Assembly (NCBI RefSeq): GCF_000342005.1
Contig: NZ_AOHO01000019.1
Span: 209,963-273,962 of the forward strand
Direction: 5' to 3'
DNA from: Amycolatopsis decaplanina DSM 44594
GTDB lineage: Bacteria; Actinomycetota; Actinomycetes; Mycobacteriales; Pseudonocardiaceae
DNA length: 64,000 nt
Shown here: in pieces, positions 29,599 through 37,313 of the stretch
Position numbering within the stretch: the first letter of the stretch is position 1
How the letters are laid out: each line of letters starts with the position of its first letter
Made by a program: the position numbers and the translations under genes
Notes under the pieces: model-generated
The model's database searches: none
What the model was told of the DNA's origin: nothing
Seen by the model: only the letters and a program-made list of their open reading frames with translations

Positions 29599-30246
29599 AT
29601 GTTCGGCACCTCACGAACCTCACGCCGCCGGATCAGCACACGCGCCGCCCTGCTCACGGTCCCGCTGGCCCTCGCCGGCGTCCTCGGCGCCACGGCGCCC
29701 GCCCAGGCCGCCCCCGCCCACCACACCAAACCGACTTCGCTTACCTGCCAAGGCAAAGGCATCGACCGGTCGGCCAAGGTGCACTACCGGACCGAGACCT
29801 TCATCAAGGCGCCGCTGCGCACCATCTGGAACCTGCAGACCGACGTGGAGGCCTGGCCGTCCTGGCAGAACCCCGTCATCCCCGTCACCATGAAACGCCT
29901 GGACCACGGTCCGCTGCGCAAACATTCCCGGTTCCAGTGGACCATTCCCGTCCCGCCCGGCATGCCCTACCCGCCCGGTGACGTGACCATCGTTTCCACC
30001 GTCCGCCAGCTCCAGCCCGGCGAATGCGTCCGCTGGACCGGTCCCCTCGACGGCCCCGGCGGCATGCACATCGACGGCGTCCACGTCTGGAACTTCGTCA
30101 AGGTCCCCGGCGGCGTCATCGTCCGCACCGAAGAGAGCCACACCGGCCCCCAGGTCGACAACGACGTGCCCGACTCCACCGCGATGCTCGGACAGGGCCT
30201 CGAAATCTGGCTGAAGGACCTCAAGAAGGCCGCCGAAAACCGGTAG
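29599..30246 (+). CDS. Secreted SRPBCC (START-like) family protein
   Basis: A 215-residue protein with a long signal peptide (RRR start, TVPLALAGVLGATAPAQA, cleavage near residue 38) followed by a SRPBCC/polyketide-cyclase-type domain: VHYRTETFIKAPLRTIWNLQTDVEAWPSWQ, ECVRWTG and VIVRTEESHTGP. The fold makes a deep hydrophobic pocket and is normally cytoplasmic; an exported copy would bind a lipid or other hydrophobic ligand outside the membrane. ATG at 29599 lies behind GAGAAGG. It is possibly co-transcribed with the following gene (22-bp gap). Confidence 0.8.
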   Translation: MFGTSRTSRRRISTRAALLTVPLALAGVLGATAPAQAAPAHHTKPTSLTCQGKGIDRSAKVHYRTETFIKAPLRTIWNLQTDVEAWPSWQNPVIPVTMKRLDHGPLRKHSRFQWTIPVPPGMPYPPGDVTIVSTVRQLQPGECVRWTGPLDGPGGMHIDGVHVWNFVKVPGGVIVRTEESHTGPQVDNDVPDSTAMLGQGLEIWLKDLKKAAENR

Positions 30247-30268
30247 CGGTGGTTCCTATGCTTCCCGC

Positions 30269-30850
30269 ATGGAGATCATCGGGCCGGACGACGCCCTTCC
30301 CGGGCGGCGGATCCGGCGGGTCGCGGTGGCGGGCCCCGCCGGATCCGGCAAGTCGACGCTGGCACGGACCCTCTGCGAGCGCATGGGATTGCCGTTCGTC
30401 GAGTTCGAGTCCTTCTTCCACGCGCCGGGCTGGACGGTGCGGGAGACCTGGCAGGCCGACGTCCTGGAATTCCTCGCCCGCGACGAATGGGCCATCGAAT
30501 GGCAGGGCGAAGAGGTCCGGGAGCGGATGACCGAACGGCTGGACGTGCTGGTCTGGCTCGATCATCCGCGTGCCATGACCGTCGCCCGCACCATCGTCCG
30601 GACGCTGAAACGTCGCGCCGGGCGCGGCTCGAAGATCGCGGGCGGCAACGTCGAGGGCCCGCTGCACACGTTCTTCACCGATCGCGACCACATCGTCAAG
30701 CTCGCCTGGCGGTATCACCCGGTCATCCGGGCTCGCGTCCGCAAGGTCATCGACGAGAACCGATATCCGGACCTCGTCGTCGTCCGTCTGCGTGGTCAGC
30801 ACCAGGTCGACCGCTGGCTCGACGGGACCTTCGCCCGGAACCTCCGCTAG
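30269..30850 (+). CDS. P-loop adenylate-kinase-like small-molecule kinase
   Basis: A 193-residue P-loop protein with Walker A AGPAGSGKSTLARTL, a FVEFESFFHAPGW substrate-site segment and LDVLVWLDHPRAM as the Walker B-like strand, the pattern of AAA/adenylate-kinase-like proteins annotated as topology-modulation (FlaR-like) proteins. Substrate unknown. Its TAG stop is embedded in CTAG shared with the stop of the convergent GNAT gene (overlap 30847-30850). Confidence 0.75.
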   Translation: MEIIGPDDALPGRRIRRVAVAGPAGSGKSTLARTLCERMGLPFVEFESFFHAPGWTVRETWQADVLEFLARDEWAIEWQGEEVRERMTERLDVLVWLDHPRAMTVARTIVRTLKRRAGRGSKIAGGNVEGPLHTFFTDRDHIVKLAWRYHPVIRARVRKVIDENRYPDLVVVRLRGQHQVDRWLDGTFARNLR

Positions 30851-31338
30851 CGAAGATCCCGGACGCGCCACACCACACCGAGCCGAGGGTCCCCTGTGGA
30901 ATGCGGTTCGATCCGCTCCACCGTGAAACCTTCACGCTCGTAAAAGGCCCCCGCACGCTCGTTCGCGACGAAGTGCTCGATGAACACCCGCCCGGCGTCC
31001 GCGGGCAACTGTCCGATGAGGACGTCGAGCAGCCGCGGACCCAGCCCGCCACCGCGATGCCGCGGATGCACGTAGAGCTTGTAGATCACGTGCTCGACAC
31101 CGTCGAGACCGCGCTGCCCGACACCGGCGAGGTGCCCGCCGTCGTCGGCGACCACGACCGAACCGCGTGCGACGGCCCCGGCGATGTTCGTCTCATTCCA
31201 CCACATCCGCACCTGCTGGGCAGCGGCTTCTTCGCCGATCAACGGCGCGTAGTGGGCTCGGACATGTTCCTCGCCGAAGCGGCAGATGGCCATGACGTCG
31301 TCTCGATCGGCGTTCCGCACGATCGGTCCGGTTTCCAT
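30847..31338 (-). CDS. GNAT-family N-acetyltransferase
   Basis: A 163-residue GNAT protein: VIYKLYVHPRHRGGGLGPRLLDVLI carries the acetyl-CoA-binding R-G-x-G-L/G-x-x-L motif, and NERAGAFYEREGFTVE is the C-terminal motif B. Substrate unknown. ATG at 31338; the gene is divergent from the YbaB operon and shares stop-codon bases with the kinase-like gene. Confidence 0.85.
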   Translation of the reverse strand: METGPIVRNADRDDVMAICRFGEEHVRAHYAPLIGEEAAAQQVRMWWNETNIAGAVARGSVVVADDGGHLAGVGQRGLDGVEHVIYKLYVHPRHRGGGLGPRLLDVLIGQLPADAGRVFIEHFVANERAGAFYEREGFTVERIEPHSTGDPRLGVVWRVRDLR

Positions 31339-31574
31339 CGCCTTGTCCCTCCGCCCGCGCCCGCAGACCTTTCGGGCAGTCCCTGATCATCGGGCTTGTC
31401 CCGGTGTCCGGCCGGTGGTAACGATACGCAGCGAACCAGCTCGCGACCTACCGGTTCCCTGCGGGGCCGGGACGGCCGGTCTACCCTCCGTGATGGGAAG
31501 CTGGGGGTGTTCCGCCTCGTCGACCTCTCCCCTTCTCCCCTCGTGATCCGATCCCAACCGAGCCAAGGCGACGC

Positions 31575-32147
31575 ATGCAACCCAATTTCGATGCAGGTGA
31601 GGACTTCGCACTCCTTTTGGAGCGAGAAGCCAGGAAACTCGAAGAAAAAGCCAATGCCCTGACAGCCGCGTTCACCGCCTCGGCCTCCACTGTGAGCTCT
31701 CCCGACGGCTCGGTGACGGTGACGGTCGAGGCCAACGGCTCGCTGAGCGCGATCGAGTTCGGCAACCGGGCCACCGCGCTGGGACCGGCCCGGCTGTCCT
31801 CCCTCGTCATGCAGACGGTGCGCCAGGCCCAGCGCAAGACCGTCGAGAAGGTCACGGAGTCGTACACCGAGATCAACGGCGAAGACGAGGCCGCGCGGTT
31901 GGTCCGCACGTTCCTGCCGAAGGTGGAGGACGAGGAAAACGCGCCGGAAAACCCGGAACAGGACAAGTGGGCTCCGGAGGCGCACAACGAGGACTCGCGT
32001 CCGCAGGCGGGGTACCGGCCGCCGCCGCCACAGTCCGGTCCTCCGATGCCGCCGCAGCCGGGCCGCCCCGTGCGGCCGCCGAACCCGCCGGCGCCGCGAC
32101 CCCGGCGGCCTGCCGCCCCCGACGACGATGAAATGAGCCCGTGGTGA
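31575..32147 (+). CDS. YbaB/EbfC-family DNA-binding-like protein with proline-rich tail
   Basis: A 190-residue protein. Residues ~1-110 match the YbaB/EbfC family (coiled helix REARKLEEKANALTAAF, strand pair GSVTVTVEANGSLSAIEFG, final LVMQTVRQAQRKTVEKV), and ~130-190 is a disordered Pro-rich tail (YRPPPPQSGPPMPPQPGR) ending EMSPW. In actinobacteria, such YbaB-like genes regularly precede ESX/WXG100-type genes. The gene overlaps the next by GTGA (32144-32147), so the three-gene set is translated together. Confidence 0.82.
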   Translation: MQPNFDAGEDFALLLEREARKLEEKANALTAAFTASASTVSSPDGSVTVTVEANGSLSAIEFGNRATALGPARLSSLVMQTVRQAQRKTVEKVTESYTEINGEDEAARLVRTFLPKVEDEENAPENPEQDKWAPEAHNEDSRPQAGYRPPPPQSGPPMPPQPGRPVRPPNPPAPRPRRPAAPDDDEMSPW

Positions 32148-32476
32148 GCGGATTCGGTGTCAAGACGGAAGCCCTGAACGAGTTCGCCGGTCACCTCGAC
32201 AAGCTCGAGGACGCGCTGCGGAAGAGCGCCGACATGGTGGGCAGCTGCGTGGCCGACCCCGGCATCTTCGGCATCTTCGGCGGCCAGATCTACGGTGCCG
32301 GCGCGAGCATGCACTGCGGTAAGGCGCGGGACCATTTGAACAAGTACTCCGAGAACGTGCAGGAGTTCTCGGACAGGGTGCGCGAGGCCGCCAAGAAGTA
32401 CGACGCCAACGAACAGGAGTCGGAGAAGCTGATCACCGACGCCGGCAAGGGCATCGACGAGGTGAAGGTCAAGTGA
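32144..32476 (+). CDS. Small ESX-associated helical protein (type VII secretion-type)
   Basis: A 110-residue, mostly helical protein (FGVKTEALNEFAGHLDKLED, then RDHLNKYSENVQEFSDRV and EQESEKLITDAGKG) of the size of WXG100-like/ESX-associated partners. A central glycine-rich turn PGIFGIFGGQIYG replaces the classic WXG. GTG at 32144 overlaps the YbaB stop; GTG at 32141 is an alternative. It overlaps the next gene by GTGA (32473-32476). It probably forms a pair with the downstream protein for export, but no ESX ATPase or membrane genes are in the window. Confidence 0.72.
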   Translation: MSGFGVKTEALNEFAGHLDKLEDALRKSADMVGSCVADPGIFGIFGGQIYGAGASMHCGKARDHLNKYSENVQEFSDRVREAAKKYDANEQESEKLITDAGKGIDEVKVK

Positions 32477-33720
32477 GCGACGAGTACCACCGGAACGACT
32501 TCGCGAACGGCAGTGGCATCAAGGCCGACGACTTCAAGGACGAGAACCGCAGCTTCCTCGCGGGCAGTGGTGACACCGCGGGCGCGGGCTTCTTCGATTC
32601 CGCGTTCTCGCTGAAAAAAGCCGTCGACGACGGTGACAGCCTCAGCATCGGGCTGGCCTCGGCGGGAATGGCGATCGAGATCCTCGGCATGGTCGTCGAC
32701 CCGATCGGGTCGCTGCTCACCGCCGGGATCGGCTGGCTGATCGAGCACATCGTCATCTTCCGCTGGCCACTGGACTTCCTGCTGGGTGACCCGAAGGGCA
32801 TCGAGGCGGCCAAGACGGCGATCTACAACGAGGGCAAGGCCGTGAAGGAGTGGTCGGAGGACCACGCGGCCGCCACCAAGAAGTTCATGGAGAAGTGGGA
32901 CGGCGAAGCCGCCGACAAGTTCCGGGCCGACATGGAAGGCGTCGCCGCCCAGATCGACGCGCTCGCCGAGTACATCAATTTCGCGGGCAAGCAGATGGGG
33001 ATCGCCGGTGCCATGATCGGCGCCGTGCGCGGCATCGTCCGCGACATCATCGCCATGACGCTGGCGGGCATCCTCAAGGCCGCGATCGTGGCGGTGGCGC
33101 TGGCGCCCGTCACCTTCGGCGGTTCGATCATCGCGGCGATCACCTCCATCATGACCACGGTCGGTGTGGCGATCGCCAAGATCGCCAAGCAGATCGCCGA
33201 CACCGCCAAGAAGCTCGCCGAGATGATCAAGATCCTGGCGAAGACACGCGGGGCGGCCGACGACGTCGTCAAGCTGACGCTCGGCGGCGGCAAGGTCACG
33301 CTGCCCAAGCCCAAACCCAGTGGTGGCACACCGATGCCCGGCGGCAAGAAGCCGATCGAAGGCCCGCCCCCCAAGCCGGGCGACACCACCCCGGACGCGA
33401 AGCCCGACGCTCCGAAGCCCAAGCCGGAGAAGCTCGGCGACATGCCCCTCAGGGTGGTGCGCGAGAAGCTGACCAAGGTGCTGGAGGGGCGTCCCGAGGC
33501 GGCGGACATCCTGAAGCGGTTCGATTACTGGAACAGCTTCCCGATCGGCGACCTGCACAAGAGGTTCCCCAAGGTGGCGGACGCGATCGAGAAAACCACC
33601 AAGATCCTCAGCGACCCGACCTACGGCGCGTCGGGCCTGGCCGGGAAGACCATCGTCGAGATGACGAAGGCCATCCCGCCCGCCGCGAACGAGAAGCCTC
33701 CGAGCGACGAAGAGAAGTAA
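32473..33720 (+). CDS. WXG-domain large protein, candidate type VII secretion substrate
   Basis: A 415-residue protein. An N-terminal hydrophobic segment (SAGMAIEILGMVVDPIGSLL) precedes a helical WXG-like hairpin with K-W-D-G-EAADKFRADMEG near residue 142. A long amphipathic/hydrophobic stretch (~175-250) follows, then a Lys/Pro linker (~270-325: PKPKPSGGTP, PPPKPGDTTPD) and a C-terminal ~90-residue domain (MPLRVVREKLTKVLEGRPEA, FDYWNSFPIGDLHKRFPKV). This layout resembles polymorphic-toxin substrates of type VII systems, but no catalytic motif and no immunity gene are visible. RidA follows after a terminator. Function unproven. Confidence 0.75.
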   Translation: MSDEYHRNDFANGSGIKADDFKDENRSFLAGSGDTAGAGFFDSAFSLKKAVDDGDSLSIGLASAGMAIEILGMVVDPIGSLLTAGIGWLIEHIVIFRWPLDFLLGDPKGIEAAKTAIYNEGKAVKEWSEDHAAATKKFMEKWDGEAADKFRADMEGVAAQIDALAEYINFAGKQMGIAGAMIGAVRGIVRDIIAMTLAGILKAAIVAVALAPVTFGGSIIAAITSIMTTVGVAIAKIAKQIADTAKKLAEMIKILAKTRGAADDVVKLTLGGGKVTLPKPKPSGGTPMPGGKKPIEGPPPKPGDTTPDAKPDAPKPKPEKLGDMPLRVVREKLTKVLEGRPEAADILKRFDYWNSFPIGDLHKRFPKVADAIEKTTKILSDPTYGASGLAGKTIVEMTKAIPPAANEKPPSDEEK

Positions 33721-33730
33721 GCATCGGCGA

Positions 33731-33766
33731 CTGGCGCCCCGTACCGGAACCGGTGCGGGGCGCCAG
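33731..33766. terminator. Terminator of the YbaB-WXG operon
   Basis: 17-bp arms, CTGGCGCCCCGTACCGG (33731-33747) with its complement at 33750-33766 (one T-G pair), leaving a tight tip. It starts 11 bp after the stop. Confidence 0.85.
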
Positions 33767-33805
33767 TGTCACCCGAGCCCACTCGGATGTGCTTTCGTTC
33801 GGGGC

Positions 33806-34183
33806 ATGACTGAGCGGGTGAACATCTCCTCCGGCGGGGACTTCGAGCAGGTATTCGGTTACAGCCGGGCGGTGCGCGTCGGCGAGCACATCCACGTTTC
33901 CGGGACGACGGCGCGGGAGCCCGCTCGTTCCGGTGACGCGTACGAACAGGCCGTGGCCGTGCTTTCGATCATCGAGACCGCGCTGCGGGACGCCGGTTCG
34001 AGCATGGTCGCGGTGGTCCGCACGGTCACCTACGTGACCGACATCAAGGACGCCGAACTGGTGGCGCGGGCGCACCGGGAAGCCTTCGGTGATGTGCTGC
34101 CCGCGGCCACGATGGTCGAGGTTTCGGCGTTGCTCGACCCGAAGATGAAGGTCGAGATCGAGGCTTACGCCGTCGAGAAGTAG
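33806..34183 (+). CDS. RidA-family (YjgF/UK114) enamine/imine deaminase
   Basis: A 125-residue RidA-fold protein: GYSRAVRVGEHIHVSGTTA, QAVAVLSIIETALRDAGSS, VVRTVTYVTDIKDAE, and PAATMVEVSALLDPKMKVEIEA, where an active-site arginine normally precedes the Glu-x-Glu/Ala end. Canonical RidA has R105 in a TRxxV context; here the position reads ATMVEV, so enamine deaminase activity is uncertain. It is a stand-alone gene after a terminator. Confidence 0.85.
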   Translation: MTERVNISSGGDFEQVFGYSRAVRVGEHIHVSGTTAREPARSGDAYEQAVAVLSIIETALRDAGSSMVAVVRTVTYVTDIKDAELVARAHREAFGDVLPAATMVEVSALLDPKMKVEIEAYAVEK

Positions 34184-34217
34184 TCACTTCCCGGCAAGAA
34201 CCGACCAGGGGTCACCG

Positions 34218-34239
34218 TCGTGAGTGGTAAGGACGGTTA
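34218..34239. repeat. Family A half copy
   Basis: The left arm TCGTGAGTGGTAAGGACGGT and the first centre base are intact; the AACCGTCC right arm is absent. Confidence 0.8.
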
Positions 34240-34339
34240 TTGAGCCGGAAGTCAAAGGTGTCATGTCAGGGTGGCAAGTCCGTGAAGGGCCCAGTCCCTC
34301 GGCTCGGCCGAGGAAACTCGACCTTCACACCCTGGCGAA

Positions 34340-34394
34340 GTACATGATGGCCCCCTTCCTTGCGCTAGGCGCAAGGAAGGGGGCCATCATGTAC
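34340..34394. repeat. Family B palindrome, copy 2
   Basis: 26-bp perfect arms GTACATGATGGCCCCC... around TAG. Relative to 29431, ACGTGAT has become ACATGAT and the opposite arm has changed from ATCACGT to ATCATGT, so pairing is kept. It lies between convergent RidA and SDR genes. Confidence 0.9.
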
Positions 34395-34461
34395 TCGCAA
34401 GGCCCTCACGCGGCACCGCTGTGACCACTGGTGTGCCTGGGGCCGCAGGTGCCGTCCGGGT

Positions 34462-34479
34462 GTCCGTGAAGGCCTCCTT
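34462..34479. repeat. Family C half copy
   Basis: GTCCGTGAAGGCCTCCTT matches one arm of the palindrome at 34602, without its partner. Confidence 0.65.
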
Positions 34480-34601
34480 CACTACCTTCAAGTTCAATGC
34501 CAGGAACTTGAGCGGCAGTGCCTGAGGTTTCTCCGACCGTCCATAAAGGACGCCCACTACGTCGAATTGTCCGATTATGTATCATTTGCCCGTGTTCCCA
34601 A

Positions 34602-34656
34602 GTCCGTGAAGGACTCCTTGAGGGACTCTGAGTCCCTCAAGGAGGCCTTCACGGAC
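34602..34656. repeat. Family C palindrome (full)
   Basis: 26-bp arms starting GTCCGTGAAGG with one mismatch, centre CTG. The remainder of the 630-bp gap between RidA and the SDR (34184-34816) shows no convincing gene. Confidence 0.85.
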
Positions 34657-34816
34657 CGGTCCCCGGCGGTCAACCGCAGCCAGAATCCAAGTAGGTACCT
34701 AAGACACACCCTCGGCGCTTACCCTCTTTGCCACTCACGACCCCCTTGGCCGACCGCTCTACGGCGCCGCGTACCAGCAGTCCCCTGCACCCCACCCGAC
34801 ACGCCAACTTGCTTGG

Positions 34817-35521
34817 CTACTTCCCGAAAGAACCGACCAGCGCCTCGGGAGCTTCACGCGTCGCGTAGAGCTTCCAGAAGGCGTCGGCGAAGACGTCCGG
34901 GTGGATCACCTCGGGCTCGAAGTCCAACGGGCTCGAGGTGATCGCCCGATGCGGCACGCTTCCCTCGATCAGCGCGCCGACGTTGACGGCCCCGGCATAC
35001 ACGCCCTTCTCCGAGAGCACGGCGTTCAGATTGTGGAAGTAGTTCCGCAGCGCGGCCTGCGCCATGCCCACGTTGCCGAGGAACGGCGCCGGGTGCAGGC
35101 CGGATTGCCCGGCGGTGAACAGGATCGCGCCGTCGCCGCGCTCGGTCATGCCCGGCAGTACGGCCCGCACCAGCGCCACCGCGGACACCAGGAACCGGTC
35201 CAGGATGAGCCGCAGGTTCTCCGGATCCACTTCGAGCACCGGCACGATGCCCTCTCCCATGGTCCCGCCGCCGGGGTTGAACGCGACCGCGTCGATCCGG
35301 CCGATGGCGGTGACGGCGGCGGCGATTTGAGCCGGTTCGTAGACGTCTGCGAGAAACCCGCTCGCTTCGATGCCGTCGTCGTCGAGTTCGGCGACGAGCG
35401 CGTCGAGGTTCTCGGTGGTGCGCGCGACGAGGGCGATACGGAAGCCCTCGCGGCCGAAGCGACGGGCGAGCGAGAGTCCCAGCACCGGTCCGGCACCGAA
35501 GATCGCGAGCGTTTTGGTCAT
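34817..35521 (-). CDS. Short-chain dehydrogenase/reductase (SDR)
   Basis: A 234-residue SDR-fold protein with an atypical dinucleotide motif IFGAGPVLGLSLARRFG and substrate strand AVAFNPGGGTMG. The catalytic region ILFTAGQSGLHPAPFLGNVGMAQAALRNY has no clear YxxxK, so it may be a divergent or non-classical reductase. ATG at 35521 lies behind GGGAGGAC. It is transcribed divergently from the TetR gene, with two matching operators between them, so it is the likely regulated target. Confidence 0.82.
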   Translation of the reverse strand: MTKTLAIFGAGPVLGLSLARRFGREGFRIALVARTTENLDALVAELDDDGIEASGFLADVYEPAQIAAAVTAIGRIDAVAFNPGGGTMGEGIVPVLEVDPENLRLILDRFLVSAVALVRAVLPGMTERGDGAILFTAGQSGLHPAPFLGNVGMAQAALRNYFHNLNAVLSEKGVYAGAVNVGALIEGSVPHRAITSSPLDFEPEVIHPDVFADAFWKLYATREAPEALVGSFGK

Positions 35522-35539
35522 GTGTCCTCCCAGGAAGTT

Positions 35540-35561
35540 AACTTGAGGATGCCCTCAACTT
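35540..35561. promoter_or_regulatory. TetR operator 1
   Basis: AACTTGAGG-ATG-CCCTCAACTT, a 22-bp near-palindrome between the divergent SDR and TetR genes. The same pattern AACTTGAGG-N3-CCyTCAACTT recurs 38 bp away. Confidence 0.75.
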
Positions 35562-35577
35562 CTTCGAAGGTACACAC

Positions 35578-35608
35578 AACTTGAGGCCACCTTCAACTTG
35601 GCTACGAT
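35578..35608. promoter_or_regulatory. TetR operator 2 overlapping a leaderless tetR promoter
   Basis: Second operator AACTTGAGG-CCA-CCTTCAACTT (35578-35599). Within it TTGAGG (35581-35586) can serve as -35, with TACGAT (35603-35608) as -10 at 16-bp spacing. The ATG at 35615 then falls at the expected transcription start, so the tetR mRNA may be leaderless. Confidence 0.6.
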
Positions 35609-35614
35609 GCCGTC

Positions 35615-36232
35615 ATGACCAAACCCCTGCGGAAGGACGCCCAGCGCAACCGCGACCTGCTGATCGAGGCCGCCAGGGGGCTCTACGCGGTGCGCGGCCT
35701 CGACGTCGCGCTCGAAGAGATCGCCAAGACCGCCGGCGTCAGCATCGGCACGCTGTACAACCACTTCCCCCAGCGCGCGGATCTGGTGAACGCCGTGTTC
35801 GCCGACCGGACGGAGACCGTCGCGAAGCTCGCCGAACACGCACTGTCCCTGGACGACGCCTGGGCCGGGTTGACGTCGTTCGTCGAACGGGTCTGCGAAC
35901 TGCAAGCCGCCGATCGCGGCTACAACGAACTGGCCTCGACGCGGCCCCCGCAGACCGAAGACCTCGAACGCGGCTACGAACTCATGACCCGGATCGTCGA
36001 ACGCGCCAAGGAGAGCGGCGCCCTGCGCGCCGACTTCACCCTCGAGGACATGGCCTTCGTGACCTGGGGGATCGCGCGCACCGTTGAAGCGACCGCGGCC
36101 GTCCGGCCGGAGGTCTGGCGCCGCCATCTAGCGCTGCTGTTCGACGGGATGCGGGCGCCCGCCGCGAACCCGTTGCCGGAGCCCCCGCTGCTGCCCGGGG
36201 AACTGGCCCGGATCATGGGCGGCTGCGGCTGA
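35615..36232 (+). CDS. TetR-family repressor
   Basis: A 205-residue TetR protein. The N-terminal helix-turn-helix IEEIAKTAGVSIGTLYNHFPQRADLVNAVF is canonical; the C-terminal ligand domain (~60-205) includes LTSFVERVCELQAADRGYNEL. ATG at 35615 has no Shine-Dalgarno, consistent with a leaderless transcript. It probably represses itself and the divergent SDR through the two operators, with an unknown inducer. Confidence 0.92.
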   Translation: MTKPLRKDAQRNRDLLIEAARGLYAVRGLDVALEEIAKTAGVSIGTLYNHFPQRADLVNAVFADRTETVAKLAEHALSLDDAWAGLTSFVERVCELQAADRGYNELASTRPPQTEDLERGYELMTRIVERAKESGALRADFTLEDMAFVTWGIARTVEATAAVRPEVWRRHLALLFDGMRAPAANPLPEPPLLPGELARIMGGCG

Positions 36233-36281
36233 GGGCAACCGTCGAGCCCTCCGGTGCGTGTCCACCCCCTGACTGCTGGGT

Positions 36282-36327
36282 CTCGTGAGTGGTAAGGACG
36301 GTTAGAACCGTCCTTACCACTCACGAG
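36282..36327. repeat. Family A palindrome, copy 3 (full)
   Basis: 22-bp perfect arms around AG between the convergent TetR and Tat-SDR genes. Confidence 0.9.
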
Positions 36328-36340
36328 GCCCGGCGAGACC

Positions 36341-37246
36341 TCAGGCAGGCGGGGTGAACCCGGGCGGCATGACCATCGGCCGCCCGGTGTTCAGACCGCC
36401 GTCGACAAGAACGGAAGTCCCGCTCAGATAGGCGAAATCCGGTGACGCCAACGCGAGTACGGCCGAAGCGATCTCCGTTGCTTCGCCCATCCTCGGCAGG
36501 CCGTGGACGTTCAGTGGCCCCCAAGCCTTCTTGAACTGCGCCCACAGGTCGTCCGGGATACCCGGCGGGCGCACCAGCCGGGTGTCGATAGTCCCCGGGT
36601 CGATCGAGAGCACCCGGATCCCCTTCGCGCCGTAGTCCAGCGCGGCCGCGCGCACCAGCCCCTGCACGGCGCGTTTGCTCGAGGTGTAGGCGGCGTGCCC
36701 CGGCCTGGTCTGGTCGGCCTGCGCCGACGCGGTGCAGACGATCACCCCGCCGCCCGTCTTCAGCAGATGCGGCACCTCGTACTTGATCGAAAGGAACACG
36801 CCGCGCGCATTGGTGCGTTGCACGTCCTCCCACTCGTCGAGAGAGATCTCGTGCAGCGGCTTGCCGATGTGGATCCCGGCGTTGTTGAACGCGATGTCGA
36901 GCCTGCCGTACCGGCGGGCGACGCCGTCCACGAAGTCCTGCACCTGCTCCGGGACCCGGACATCCGCCCGGAAATACGCCGCTTCCCCACCCGCGCGGCG
37001 GATCTCCCGCTCGACATCGCGGCCGAGTTCTTCCCGCCTGCCGCAGAAACCGACCTTGGCGCCCGCCGCGGCGAAGGCGATGGCCGTCTCGCGACCGATC
37101 CCCGAGGTCGCCCCCGTGATGATCACGACCTTGCCCGCGAACCGCCGCCGGTCTTCCCGCGCCGTGGCCGTGTTCGCGGCCAGCATCGCGACACCGGCCG
37201 CCGCCGCGCCCCCGAGCACCGCACGCCTGCCCACTGCTTCGCCCAC
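36341..37246 (-). CDS. Tat-exported short-chain dehydrogenase
   Basis: A 301-residue classical SDR preceded by a twin-arginine signal: GRRAVLGGAAAAGVAMLAA. The dehydrogenase part has VVIITGATSGIGRETAIAFA (TGxxxGxG), FNNAGIH (NNAG), Ser in VCTASAQADQ and Y-T-S-S-K (YxxxK). GTG at 37246 follows GGAGGG; longer in-frame sequence upstream is not SDR-like. Classical SDRs are cytoplasmic, so export with bound cofactor through Tat is unusual. It is 67 bp downstream of the ATP-grasp gene on the same strand, with a large dyad in the gap, so it may be the last, separately controlled gene of the chelator operon. Confidence 0.85.
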   Translation of the reverse strand: MGEAVGRRAVLGGAAAAGVAMLAANTATAREDRRRFAGKVVIITGATSGIGRETAIAFAAAGAKVGFCGRREELGRDVEREIRRAGGEAAYFRADVRVPEQVQDFVDGVARRYGRLDIAFNNAGIHIGKPLHEISLDEWEDVQRTNARGVFLSIKYEVPHLLKTGGGVIVCTASAQADQTRPGHAAYTSSKRAVQGLVRAAALDYGAKGIRVLSIDPGTIDTRLVRPPGIPDDLWAQFKKAWGPLNVHGLPRMGEATEIASAVLALASPDFAYLSGTSVLVDGGLNTGRPMVMPPGFTPPA

Positions 37247-37258
37247 AGTTCCCTCCAG

Positions 37259-37301
37259 ATGGATAGCTTCACTTTCCAAAACAGAAAGTAGAGCTATCCA
37301 T
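37259..37301. promoter_or_regulatory. 43-bp operator-like dyad before the Tat-SDR gene
   Basis: ATGGATAGCT-tc-ACTTTC and GAAAGT-ag-AGCTATCCAT are 18-bp arms with two mismatches, separated by CAAAACA, directly upstream of the ribosome site (CCCTCC on this strand). The low GC and position suggest a repressor site for the SDR gene; an mRNA hairpin is the alternative. Confidence 0.55.
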
Positions 37302-37313
37302 CTGAGAGAGTTC

